Assembly: GCA_014529385.2 (NCBI GenBank)
Contig: CM043958.1
Location: forward strand, 81,465,525-81,529,524
Direction of reading: 5' to 3'
Length of the DNA: 64,000 bases
From: Adiantum capillus-veneris
Taxonomy: Eukaryota; Streptophyta; Polypodiopsida; Polypodiales; Pteridaceae
Shown: positions 20,664 through 31,605 of the stretch, one piece after another
Numbering within the stretch: position 1 is the first letter of the stretch
Layout: each line of letters opens with the position of its first letter
Position numbers and translations under genes: made by a program
Notes under the pieces: model-generated
Databases searched by the model: none
Told to the model about the DNA's origin: nothing
Seen by the model: the letters and a program-made list of their open reading frames with translations, nothing else

Positions 20664-21600
20664 TGTCACAGACTGATGACGTGGCATGGCCTAAAGGACA
20701 GAACAAGGTGGAGGTGCCTAGAAAAGGAGCCGAAGAAGTTGTTCCAACTTACAGGTTTCGGCCGAGTGGCCCAAAGAAGATTAGGCCTAAAAATCTATCC
20801 CCCCAACTTGCAAAACCCGATCGAAACCATTAAAATAAAAGCTAGGACCCAAAATTGCGTGGAGCGGCTGACGTGGCAGCTGCTACGAACTTTTGCAATT
20901 TGCGACAAGATTTGTAGACGACTTGCTGACGTGGTAGTGTGTATGGACAGCCCATTGGGCACTAGCTTTTGGGAGTGAGAAGCTTTTAGAAGAACAACTT
21001 TTCATGTAATTGCTTTTGGCTAGGGGTCTTTAAAAGTGTGCACAGGGTCTCACTCTTGGCAGATTTTCTTGGGAGCATCGCTAGAGAGAGGAAGAAGGGA
21101 AAGCAACTAAAGAAGAACGCAATTGGCCCTAGATTGTCAGCCGAGCAACGAGCCGAGTACTATGAAGAGGGAAAATGTTACAAATGCAGGGAACATGGGC
21201 ACATTCTTGCCAAGTGTCCTAACAAAGCGTCCAATAATCAGGCCAAGGACAAGCCGGAGAGTTCCAAAGTGGCAGAGGAGCAAGCAAAGAAAGGGAAGAC
21301 AAAGGCAGTGTTGATTCCAGACTTTGCGGGGATCCACCTAGAACAGATTGATGAGAGTACGAAGCTCTGTAGAGCGTGGGGCAAAGCATGAGATGAGGAA
21401 GTCCTTATCTTCTTCGACGGAGGAGCCAAGGCCAACTTCATTTCTACTGAATTGGCGGTATATGCGTTTGGAGGGGTGTGACGTCCTTTGGGAATCCATT
21501 GGTACCACAAGAACGGTGCATTGGTTGACTACAAGGCAAGAAAGGCTACGTTGAAGAATGAGAATGGAAGAGATATTATTCTTGATGAGCCCTCTGTTTC
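20664..21600 (+). mobile_element. E3: truncated relative of E2
   Basis: Starts TGTCACAGACTGATGACGTGG, like the E2 LTR. About 400 bp of LTR-like sequence is followed directly by the gag 3' end and protease start, so the LTR end, primer-binding site and gag N-terminus are deleted. It ends near 21600, where LINE-P resumes (GCATCTTCGAGGCTCGACC). No second LTR or target duplication is visible. Three TGACGTGG boxes lie in the LTR part (20677, 20869, 20927). Confidence 0.75.
21056..21480 (+). pseudogene. E3 gag zinc knuckle and protease start
   Basis: Frame 21038-21391 has a basic segment (RKKGKQLKK), then RLSAEQRAEYYEEGKCYKC and GHILAKCPN: a canonical CX2CX4HX4C zinc knuckle (CYKCREHGHILAKC), intact unlike in E2. 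After a stop or shift near 21391 comes IFFDGGAKANFIS, the retropepsin catalytic loop with DGG in place of DSG/DTG. The frame ends at 21480. This fragment has no promoter of its own. Confidence 0.75.
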
Positions 21601-21900
21601 CGCATCTTCGAGGCTCGACCAGTCCGATCGGTGGAGATTGTCCATGACATTTGGTTGGAGCTAATCCATACACCGAGGGGCCAGTTTGAGAGACTCCAGG
21701 GCAGCTCCGACGGCATGCGGGAGCACCGTGAGGCCGTCTTGTGACTTTGACGCCTAGGGCTCATGGTTCATGGCGTGCGTTGATGGCAGTTCTGTCCAAC
21801 AGTGAGGGTTGTTTCCTCCTGCCATCTCCTGATTTAGCCATCATCGTACATATCTTGTTTTTTCATTGGGAGTGTCTCAGTGTTTTGGTTACAAAAAGCA
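21601..21900 (+). pseudogene. LINE-P 3' end
   Basis: Aligns with LINE-M 6446-6700 and 1801-1949 in reverse. It reads RIFEARPV, DIWLELIHTPRGQFERLQGSSDGM and then a 3' UTR (GATTTAGCCATCATCGTACATA, TTGTTTTTTCATTGGGA). This match shows the LINE-M 3' UTR was contiguous before E1 inserted. No clear poly(A) is present; the end near 21900 is approximate. Confidence 0.7.
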
Positions 21901-22965
21901 ACGAGAAAAGGAAAGAAATTTTACTCAAGAGAGAGAACGGGTTTAGAGAATCCACCCTCAAAAGCGTCCTTTGTGCGACCATGGAGAACTTTTGATGTGA
22001 CTGAGTCAAGTATGGCCCATCTTTTTAGGATTTGAGCATCCAAACGAGGTCAGATGGAAGTAGTGCTAACTGCCTCTTTGACGTAATGTGGGAACCCCAA
22101 CTTTAAAATGTGTCACAATTAACATGGAGCTAAAGTAGGTATAGTTTGTCCATGTGGCAGGGAGCAAGGGCAAGGCTTGTCACCCATCCATACGAGTTTG
22201 CATCCTTTTAAGTGCACCAAACAGTCTCCTCCTCTCTATGCTTCTTGTATACAGTCCATGTTGGGCATACGGGTCAAAGTAGAATCTTTTGAACATTGTG
22301 GGCTGCTTTTTTCGCCTTCTTCCCATGCATTTGGGCTCTAGCCTTTTTAGCCCTTCAGCCCTGTAGGCTCGTTTCCCTCATGTTTATTCTTTAAAGTCTA
22401 GACTCTACACTAAAAAGACATGTTTTTTTTATTATCATACGTAACATCGACCATACGTCACAATTTTTTCTAGCTCGTTTTGTATTGCACGCCTTCACAC
22501 ATGTACATATTGTGTGAGACCATGTATAACCTATGATACAGTCTCTCCTCTCTTTTGATTCAACACTAATTATACTCCTGCGTTTTTGGTGCCATCACAA
22601 GTTTGTGGAGTCATGTGCTCATTAGGCATCAGCTCCAGCAAGGTTACCAAGAATTTGAGATTCAAGTGCGTTATTCGCGACATCGTTAGTACCAAGTATG
22701 AGCAGAACCACGTGTTTTTTTGTCCATCTTGAGTGTTGCATGATATATAAGAAGGTTGTTGCTCATACATGATTTTTTCTTCAAATATTTATGGAGTACC
22801 GGATTCATGTTGCTGTGGTAAGGTTCTAGTAATGACTTGCTCATGAATAAACTTTGCAATTTAAATACAATGTTAAGTTTCTGTCTTTTCATCCTTTCAT
22901 GGATTTGACCAATTTCTGCATGGTATCTGTAATAACTTGGGATGGTTGAATTTTCTTGATATGCA
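21901..22965. other. No recognised feature
   Basis: Single-copy-looking sequence without transposon motifs. Short frames show no domain. It could be host intergenic or intronic DNA next to the candidate exon at 22966. Confidence 0.5.
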
Positions 22966-23180
22966 GGAACATCCCGACTGGGAGATTTCCAAAGGTTGCA
23001 TTTATTTTCAGCGAGCGAAAGAGACAGTACACAGGGAGATTCCCTCTTTACCGCTAATCAACCAAACGCTGGGTTATGCTAGGGAGCTAGAGCGGATCGT
23101 GTGAAGAACTGATTAGAAGGTCGATGAGACATACAAGCGGGCTGTGGCAGTGCAAAGGACGGGCCAAATTTTTTTGCAAC
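22966..23180 (+). pseudogene. Candidate host-gene exon or exon remnant
   Basis: A splice-acceptor-like TTGATATGCAG (22955-22965) is followed by a frame reading EHPDWEISKGCIYFQRAKET, then PSLPLINQTLGYARELERIV, then a TGA, a TAG and KVDETYKRAVAVQRTGQ in the same frame. The protein-like composition (helical, charged) and its difference from all transposon domains nearby suggest a gene exon, now interrupted by two stops. I do not recognise the family. A short AG/GTATGT-bounded piece (about 23530-23548) could be a further micro-exon, but this is weak. Confidence 0.3.
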
Positions 23181-25150
23181 TGAGCTTTTGACATGCATTT
23201 CTGCTGATTGTGTCTCTCATTATTTTGAATGTCGTCCAATGCACTTCTTATAATATTTTCAATGAGGGCGGCCTCACAAAATTTAATCAAAAAACCGTCC
23301 GTGTCTGTAATCGTTGATCGTAAGTTGCAAGTTATGATAAATTTTTTTAAGGTTTTACATTAGCTATCTGTCAAGCTCTTAGTGTGCTTTTCTTTTTCTT
23401 TGGAAGTAGTTTGCCATGTGCAATGATGTCTCACTAATTTATTTCATGCGTTGATAATGTAAGTTACCGAAAAAGCTTTTCTGTTTGGTACTGTAATGTA
23501 TGAATGAATGATGGCTTTCAAACTAGGCAGCTCTGCGTGCAACGGAGGTATGTGAAACCCCATTAGTTGTTGAGGATGTTCAACCGTGGAGGACAAGAGC
23601 AGGGTTTATATCGTGCAGAAATATCAGTGGTGTCTGCACTTGATTCACAATATAATACAGTTTATGAAACCTGAATGGTGGATTTACGGAGATTTGGATG
23701 TTCAATAGATATAGTAACCTCACTGGAGTGTATTCTCTCATTGGTTACCACTTTCCATGTTAAAAAAGAGCTGATGTGAGCAACACTTGATCACCATGAT
23801 AGCTATTCTCCCCTCGATGGCCAGGTAAAATAAAACACACGCTCTCTTGGGAGAATGAATGACCTCTCTCTATATCTTGTGTTGACCGCGTCATGGTAGC
23901 CATAATGGGGAACATCTTTGTATTGCTCTGCATGAAAGCCCTTTCTTCTGTAGAAATTAATTTTTTTTCCTCAAGTGCGAAGTCCATCTGATGTTGCATA
24001 AAGCCAATACATTTTTTATCTTCAAAGTGGAGGTTTTTTGCAGCTCTAGTTGTTTCAGACATCTGCGTCTCTTTGGTCCTTTTCTTGGGATGAATAATTA
24101 GTGATTATATTCCAAGTCCATGATCTGTAATTTTATACTTGAAAAGCGCCATTCTCGGAGATTTGATGCTCCAACATACTTTTGTGGTCAGGAGTAACTT
24201 GAGAAGCACTTAGAAATAAAGCTAGGTCTTTAAGTACCCATAAACACTTGGACCACAATTGCAGTGCCACGAGAATATCAGAATTTATGTGGACCACTAT
24301 GGTATGTGATGGTTACTCTCTCAATTACTTTGCGAATAGGTCATTGATGATCAGTATTTTGAAACTATGTAGAGCGCAAGAGTTGGTTTCTTGCATATAA
24401 TTGATTGAACAAATTTGAAGAAACACCAAGTATTTTGATTCCTTTATTGCTTAAGGTGTTAAGTTGGCTAATCGTTTCATTGCATATTGCATATTGCATC
24501 TTACTCTGTATGGAGGGAGGGCGTGACGATGCCATGCTGATGAAGTATCTACTACACTTTGATTTTGGCACTCTTCAATAATAAATGGTTACTATCCAGT
24601 TTTCATCGCTAATGACATTGTAAATAGAGTAAAATAGATGGGCCTTTATTTTTATTGCTTGTTTTCGTTGTTTGTTATAATGTTGAATGGACGTGACTAT
24701 GGCGAGATTGCTTATGGACGCTTGAAAAGGAGAATGGATCAATTTAATTGTGAGCCACATTCCTTGTTGGAATGATTTAATGTCTGACATTTAAAGAAAC
24801 CACTCAAGAAATGCACAAAGTTATTGGGCTACTTGTAAATAAGCACCGTAGTAGGACTCAAATGCTATCTTAGCAAATTCCACCATAAATGCCATCTGAT
24901 TCCTTACGGAGAAAGGCTGTCCATTTTCAGGATTAAAATATTAACTCATCCACAAAAGGCAAGGTCAAATTTTGTTCAGCTAGATTAAGAAGGTAGGGCC
25001 AACATAAATATCTCATATCAGTTTGGGCGACATTCCACGCATTGTCAAACAAGAGTTGTAAACAGGCTGAAGTTTAGAGTAACCTTTAACAGCTTTGAGG
25101 TTTGAATATGGAACTATTTAGTGTAGAGGCAACAAGATAGTTACCTACTA
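23181..25150. other. No recognised feature
   Basis: About 2 kb of AT-leaning, low-copy-looking DNA without RT, Gag, IN or LTR landmarks on either strand. The listed frames (for example 23760-24062 minus) have no recognisable domain. Confidence 0.5.
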
Positions 25151-26968
25151 TTAGAAGTTGCATCTTTTGTTTAAGATTGAATTTTTCAAAGATTTGAGTT
25201 AATATTTTCTTTATTGTTTGAAACATTGTTGTTGTTCACGATAAGTTTTTCAAAAATTACACAAAATTAATTTACATCGTAAGTTTTATGTAAATTAAGT
25301 ATAGAATTTGATTAAAAATTATGGTTAAATTGATTAATATAAGTTTAAATTATTTTAGTTAATTTTATTTTATGTTTAAGCTGAATTTAGAGTGAGTTTA
25401 TAATTGTTTTATGACAATAAATTCTGTGATTATTTTATGGCTAATTTTTTGTGTTACTTCAAATCTAGTCAAAAATTTTAATTTAAGAGTTAGCTTTCGA
25501 AACATTAGTTTAAATTTAGGGTTTACTTTCAAGTTTGTTCAATAATAAGGTTATTTTAATATTTTGAGTTGTGATAGAATTTAGGGCATTCATGTTTTAA
25601 ATTAGTATAGTTTGTTGGTTTATAGTTAGATTAAGTTCACTAATTGGAATTCAAAATAGTAAACGTAATTCCAAATGACAAATATGGCATTTACAATAAA
25701 ATTGAATTTTAAAAGATATACCTAAGTCCAAATAGTTTATACTAATTTCTTTTAGTAAACTTAACACCAAATATTAATTTCAATCATTAAGCTTAATATT
25801 TAACACCAAAATTGAATATAAAACACCAAACTTAATCCCATGTGACCAATAGTACATCACATTTATATTTTGTTAAGCATGTTATTTAGTGCTTGAAATT
25901 AGGGTTTGCATTGTAGGTTGAGATTTAGATATGCGCACTTTGTATTTTAAGTTTAAACTTTGCATTTGAGTTTTAGGTTTTCGTTTTTGTTGTAATTTGA
26001 ATTTGCCTTGTAGGTTTAAGGTTTTGCGCTTACATTTGTGTTTGCATATTATGTTTGGTTTTAGGTGTACATTGATGTATAGGTGCATTTCAAGTTTACT
26101 TCGCTTTTTGAGTACCCATTTCAGTTTTACAAAAGCATTTTAGGTTTATGAATTGTGTTGTAAGTTTAAAGTTTGCGTTTGAGAAGCATGTTTGCATTTG
26201 CATTTTAATTTGGTTTTAAATTTATGTTTTATGTTTACATTGCATTGTAAGTTTACGCTTGTATTGCACACGAAGTGTTTTTCATACAATGCATAACATC
26301 GTGAGCTTCTGCTCAAGAGGCACCTCGTACCTAGCTAGGTACAATTGGGGGTAGGGGACGAACGCCCCCCCCCCCCCCCCCCGCCACCGGGCCGGCGGTC
26401 CCTTGCTCCCAATCGTACCTAGCTAGGTATATGGTGCCTCTCTCACAGAAGCTCATGATGTTGAGGTAGTCACAATGGGGGAATTATTGTGAGAATTTGT
26501 CCAAAACTTCTTGTGTTGTAGGTTAAGGGTTTAAGTCACTTTACGTTAGAGGTTTGAATCAGAGTTTAGGGATACGAGGATGCATTTTATGCTTACGAAT
26601 TAAGTTTTAAATTTTAAGTTTACATTGTGATTTATGTATACAAAGTTATACTTTAAATTTACATTATAGTTTATGTATGGTATTTATGTTTGTTTATAGT
26701 TTGCTTTGTAAATTTAAAGTTTGAGTTTAGATTTTACATTGTAGGTTTAGAGTTTGCTCTTGAGTTAAGGTTTTTGCTTTACATTTAGGATTTGACTTTA
26801 AATGTTTACATTATAGTTTAGGTTTAGGACTTAAATTGTTCACTAGAATTTGATGTTAGATTTGCTTTAGAGTTTGACTTTTAGTTTACCTTTTAAGTTT
26901 AAGTTTTAGTTTACCTTTTATGTTTTAAAGTTGAATATTTGCATTTTAGTTTATGTTATTCTAACAAC
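25151..26968 (+). repeat. T-rich degenerate repeat tract
   Basis: About 1.8 kb of strongly asymmetric sequence. The plus strand is rich in T and G and poor in C, built from endless variants of words such as TTTAGGTTTA, AAGTTTAAAGTTTGC, GCATTTTAG and TTTACATT. No constant period is visible. Runs of degenerate GTTTA-like units suggest a decayed simple or minisatellite array. A C-rich hairpin element (26295-26462) interrupts it. Confidence 0.55.
26295..26462. mobile_element. Hairpin element (MITE-like) with C18 core
   Basis: Imperfect inverted repeat of about 62 bp. The left arm starts AACATCGTGAGCTTCTG (26295) and the right arm ends CAGAAGCTCATGATGTT (26462). Each arm contains the perfect 14-bp palindrome TACCTAGCTAGGTA (26328-26341; 26416-26429) and a GAGGCACC/GGTGCCTC pair. 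The loop holds C18 (26365-26382) and a GC-rich CCACCGGGCCGGCGG. No obvious target duplication and no coding capacity. It could be a MITE, a foldback element or a structured RNA source. Confidence 0.6.
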
Positions 26969-27195
26969 GTTTAAGTTTGCAATGAAGATCTTCCTATGCA
27001 CAAGAGGGATATGTTCAAATAGATGCTCAAGGTGCAAATCAGATAGTGGAGATTCCCTACAAGCGTTTAAGTTTGCAATGACTTCCTATGGAAGATCTTA
27101 TGGGACACTGTTCCTACCAGAGTCAAGATACAAACAAGAGGGATAGGCTCGGATCGATGCTCAGGGTGCAAAGCAACTAGTGGAGATTCCCTACA
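26969..27195 (+). repeat. Diverged direct repeat next to E5
   Basis: Copy 1, 26969-27064, and copy 2, 27065-27195, both begin GTTTAAGTTTGCAATGA and end with TAGTGGAGATTCCCTACA. Shared inner words are AAGATCTT, ACAAGAGGGATA and GATGCTCA-GGTGCAAA. Copy 2 has an extra 35 bp or so. Confidence 0.75.
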
Positions 27196-27501
27196 CTAGA
27201 TCAAGAACTACCCAACTACAAGAGGCCTAGTGGGTAAAGTTTGCAAATGGAGACAAAAGACTTGGAAGATCTTGTTTTTCAAAAAGGATTTGCTCTTAAG
27301 GGGAATATGAGGGTATGCGACCTAACATGCTAATATCCATCCATCCTATGCTTGTATAGCCTGCTATCCAAGCCCCCTTGATTGTGCATGTCATCCAGAT
27401 GGCAGGGTCTTCCCCTAAGCCCCTTGCCTATGCGGCCATGTGTGTGCCGCAAGACCTTAGTCTCATGTCAACACCCTTGCCTTGACACTACTCTCCCCTT
27501 C
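27196..27501 (-). repeat. E5 3' LTR start and polypurine tract (minus strand)
   Basis: On the minus strand GAAGGGGAGAGTAG (27488-27501) is a polypurine tract followed by TGTCAAGGCAAGGGTGTTG, the start of a 3' LTR whose first base is at 27487. The LTR continues toward lower coordinates, but its end is not resolved; 27196 is only the edge of the direct repeat. Confidence 0.6.
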
Positions 27502-28400
27502 AAGAATAGTTTTCATCCTCGATTTTTTTTTTTGGGAATCGTTTTCTAATCACCCTTATGTTTTTCCAAGTGGAACCCTCCTCAAGCCTACCTTTCCACT
27601 TTACCAAAGCTTGATGATGTACACGATGCCTTGTACATAAAACATGAGAATCCAAAATATATTCTGGCTTATAGGGCAAACTTTGTGGTTTGATAAAGTC
27701 AACCAACACATTTGGATCAATAACATTTTCATTTGTGCTTAACCGTTTTCTCAAACGACTAATGTGGAACATAGGATGCACTTCTGCAGAGAATGATATA
27801 TCCGATGTATAGGCGACCATACCAGTGTGTTTAAGAACTTATTATGGACCATAATATCGAAGCGATAACTTGGGAAGTCATACGATCTTGAGAGTTCCAA
27901 ATGTTGTAGAACATGTAGAAAAACTTGGTCACCTTTGTCAAAAGCAACCAATCCTTGTTTCTCATCAGCATACCTTTTATATCAATCCTTGACTTGATTA
28001 ACATTTAAACAAGAAGTTTGTAACATGGACATATGATCCAAGAAGAAGTCCTTGGCTTGTTGGATCTTTTCATTAGCTAACCCAACCAAGATGGGTGAAT
28101 GAGGTTGATAGCCGTACACTAACATAAAGGGATTAAATACTATAGAAACATGTTTAGTACTATTATAAGCAAACTCTAAGATTGGGAGATAGTCTTCCCA
28201 ATCTGATTGTTTCTTACTTACATATAGGCTTGTAACATACCTTCTATGGATTGATTTACCCTTTTGGTTCGACCATCACTTTCAGGGTGATCAGCCGTAA
28301 TTAAACTTAATTTTGTACCCAAGTTTTGGAATATAGCTCACGAAAAATGGCTATTAAACTTAAGATCACGATCACTTATGGTGGGTAAGCCATATAACCA
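27502..28400 (-). pseudogene. E5 integrase C-terminal half and chromodomain
   Basis: Minus-strand chromovirus pol end. From high to low coordinates: SDRD-like DRDLKFNSHF; ITADHPESDGRTKRVNQS, where the catalytic Glu of TER has become Lys (TKR); AFDKGDQVFLHV; VHPMFHISRLRKRL; then a chromodomain (PEYILDSHVLCTRHRVHHQALVKWKG, about 27570-27665). Frames are broken. The upstream IN core, zinc domain and RNase H are absent on this strand; instead a plus-strand RT begins at about 28400. Confidence 0.8.
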
Positions 28401-29412
28401 CCCTTTTTATTGGTTAAGAAAAAGGGCGACTCTATGCGCGTGTATAGTCTATCGTGTCCTAAATGACATAACCATTAAAAACAAGCATCCTCTCTCAAGG
28501 GTGGATGAATTATTTGGTCAGCTTAGAGGAGTGAAAGTGTTTCTTTAAGATAGGTTTACACTTTGATTACCATCAAGTATGTATACATTTGGCTGATATA
28601 CCGAAAATTGCATTTCATACCCGATTACGAGCTTTTAATCATGCATTTTGGGTTGACTAACTTGCCAATCACCCTTATGATAACAATGGATGACACATTA
28701 CAACCATATGCAAGAAAAGTTGTCATTGTTTTTTGCAATGATATTCTAGTTTACAGTGTGTCTAAAGAAGAGCACCTCACACATATGAAGTTGGTGTTTG
28801 ATTTATCACGCAAGCATAAATTTTACGCTGAGTTGAGCAAGTGTGAATTCTTAAAGTCTGAAGTCAACTACTTGGGGTATGTAATTTTTTATGCTAGTCT
28901 TCAAATGGATACCACAAAAGTCAAAGTGATTTTATGATGGCTTCGTCCAAAAAATATATAGGAACACTAGACCTTTGTTTTCTAGGTATGGTAGGATATT
29001 ATCATAAGTTCATTAAAGACTATGCTAAGCGGTACCCATGACGATAGACCAATACAAAATTCAAGGAAAGACCTTTAATTGGAAAGACGACCAAAAACCT
29101 ATGATACGCTGAAGGTAGCGTTATCCACATCACCCATTCTAGCTATTGTTTATCCTCTAACAACAAGGCTATAGGTGCAGTACTCCTACAAGAAGGGGGG
29201 CATGTTTCCTTTGAACGTAAGCAACTAAATTTCGCTCATTAGAATTATTCTGCTTATGAGGGCAAACTTTACACCATAATTCATGCTCTCAAGCAATGGT
29301 GACACTATTTGTATGGTGCTCAATTTGAGATTGTTTTTTGTCATAGAAGCATCACATGGTTTACACAATAGAAAGATTTTAAGGGACCTAAGGCCCTGTG
29401 GGCGAACACTCT
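28400..29412 (+). pseudogene. Inverted RT-RNase H cassette of E5, copy A
   Basis: Plus-strand RT motifs inside an otherwise minus-strand element: NDITIKNKHPL and RVDELFGQLRGVKVF (about 28460-28545); the frame 28563-28937 with FGLTNLPITL, the catalytic box as FCNDILVY (FCDD in copy B) and FLKSEVNYLGYVI; then RNase H (YAYEGKLYTIIHALKQW, 29245-29300; a degraded motif near 29340). It ends at ANTLVV (29405-29415), where minus-strand pre-RT sequence begins. Motif A is damaged and several stops are present. Confidence 0.8.
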
Positions 29413-30497
29413 GGTGGTAGGCTGGAAGGGAAATCCTGAGAAAACACATCCTTATATTCATGTAATAGCTGCAGGATATCCTATGTTATATTCTCAGAGA
29501 TATAATTCTTAGTGTGTTCATGAGTAGCCATAGAAAAAGAATAAGAACATTGGTTTTAGAAATTTCCTTCATTAATAAACACATTGTCATTAATACTGAA
29601 AGAAAAGTTTGACAAAACATAAGGCAACATATAACACAAAATAACTTATTTTATTTCATCACTGTTGTGCAACTACGAAAGTTTCATATCACAAATCAAT
29701 GGAGATTGAGGCACATTCTTTTCTCCTAAAAATAGCACATGTCTTCCATTGGCAGAGAACTGGAAAGAGTTATGCTCATCGATCCTAGTTAAAGAAGGAC
29801 CTAAACTATGTAACCACTCTCTACTACTGAAGATCGTGTCGACACGACTCATGTTCATTTCTTGGAAATCTAGCACATGAGGTGTCCTTGAATGTCCATA
29901 GGAAGATTCTTAACCTATGTATCCCACACCTCTTTATCAGGTCCATTCATAAGAGAGACTATTTAGCGGTTTGATCTTGGTGTCTATGGTAGGTTAAGCT
30001 TTTTAACCAACTTATAATTCAAGAAATTGTAAATGGCATAATCATCAATCAAGATACACATACATGTGCTCTAAATAGTTCCATGCATACGCACAAGATC
30101 ATGAGGTCCAAAAGAAGGTTGCCACAACGCAGTAGTCAAGGAACACTCATGGAGGTATTGCGTATGAGAAACCTCCACCTATGAAGGCTTAAAAGAGACA
30201 TCCAAGTGTAGTAATTGCACCATATTTAAGGCGTTTCCTTTCCCCTTCTTCTTGTCTTTTTCGTCTTGGGATTTACCTTACAAAAAAATATTTCTTTTCA
30301 TCTTTTCCAGGACAATTGATGTAGAGCTTCTCTTTCTTGCCTTTTTCAAACTCTTTGTATGAGAGTGGTCTTTAGGCCCCTTGGATATCTTTGAGGATTC
30401 AACTGGTGCATTGAATGAATTTCTTTTCTGACTAGATGCAGATGCTTGTGCAGATGTAGATATAGGTATTTTATTCTTATTTTTTATGCAAAATATC
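29413..30497 (-). pseudogene. E5 pre-RT, protease and gag C-terminus, copy A
   Basis: Minus strand, high to low: a Lys-rich gag end (30300-30538: SFNAPVESSKISKGPKDHSH); a retropepsin remnant with a YAIYNFLNYKLVKKL-like segment (about 30000-30060); then the well-kept PR-RT linker MNMSRVDTIFSSREWLHSLG and RHVLFLGEKNVPQSPL (29673-29876); then LLHEYKDVFSQDFPSSLPPE (29412-29470), the usual sequence just before RT. RT itself is not next on this strand. Confidence 0.75.
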
Positions 30498-30589
30498 AAC
30501 TTAATTTTGTAAACAACTTTTGAAATACATATTGCCAAAAATGGCTATTAAACTTACAATCATGATCACTTATGGTCGGTAAACCATAT

Positions 30590-31605
30590 AACCACCATTT
30601 TTATTGGTTAAGAAAAAGGGCGGCTCTATGTGCGTGTATAGTCTATCGTGTCCTAAATGACATAACGATTAAAAACAAGCATCCTCTCCCAAGGGTGGAT
30701 TAATTATTTGATCAGCTTAGAGGAGTGAAAGTGTTTCTTAAAGATAGATTTACATTTTGATAACCATCAAGTATGTATAGATTTGGCTGATATACCAAAA
30801 ATTGCCTTTTTTTACACGATTACGAACTTTTAATCATGCATTTGGGGTTGACTAACTTGCCAATCACCCTTGTGATAACAATGGATGACACATTACAACC
30901 ATATGCAAGAAAAGTTGTCATTGTTTTCTGCGATGATATTCTAGTTTACAATGTATCTAAAGAAGAGCACCTCACACATATGAAGTTGGTGTTTGATTTA
31001 TCACGCAAGCATGAATTTTACGCTGAGCTGAGCAAGTGTGAATTCTTAAAGTCTGAAGTCAACTACTTGGGGTATGTAATTTCTTATGCTAGTCTTCAAA
31101 TGGATACCACAAAAGTTGAAGTGATTTTATGATGGCTCCCTCCAAAAAATGTGGACCTTTGTTTTCTAGGTATGGTAGGATATTATCATAAGTTCATTAA
31201 AGACTATGCTAAGCGGTACCCATGACGATAGACCAATCAAAAATTCAAGGAAAGACCTTTAATTGGAAAGACGACCAACGATATATGATATGCTGAAGGT
31301 AGCATTATCCACATCACCCATTGTATCTATTGTTGATCCTCTAACAACAAGGCTATAGGTGTAGTACTCCTACAAGAAGGGAGGCATGGCATGTTTCCTT
31401 TAAACATAAGCAACTAAATTTTGCTCATTAGAATTATTATGCTTATGAGGGCAAACTTTACGCCATAATTCATGCTCTCAAGCAACGGTGACACTATCTG
31501 TATGGTGCTCAATTTGAGATTGTTTTTTGTCATAAAAGCATCAGATGGTTTACATAATAGAAATATTTTAAGGGACGTAAGGCCACGTGGGCAAACACTC
31601 TGGTG
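30590..31605 (+). pseudogene. Inverted RT-RNase H cassette of E5, copy B
   Basis: Plus-strand RT: YRVLNDITIKNKHPL, DELFDQLRGVKVF; the frame 30836-31132 holds LGLTNLPITLVITMDD, VIVFCDDILVYN (catalytic FCDD) and KCEFLKSEVNYLGYVISY. A connection piece FLGMVGYYHKFIKDYAK (31160-31210) and RNase H words (YAYEGKLYAIIHALKQ, 31440-31490; ATWANTLVVGW, 31580-31615) follow. Same domain limits as copy A, which shows the inversion predates the duplication. Confidence 0.8.

Larger units (their letters stand above)
28304..30497. repeat. E5 rearranged unit A (about 2.19 kb)
   Basis: First of two tandem copies with offset 2194-2195 (AACTTAA at 28304 and 30498; AATGGCTATT at 28346 and 30541). Each unit contains a scrap of minus-strand IN, a plus-strand RT-RNase H block and a minus-strand pre-RT, protease and gag-end block. 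The copies are similar throughout, with small indels. Confidence 0.88.

Noticed and set aside
29225-29461. Minus-strand 78-codon frame as a gene (also 31414-31650)
   Set aside because: Only its first residues match the E5 pre-RT segment; the remainder is antisense of the plus-strand RNase H.
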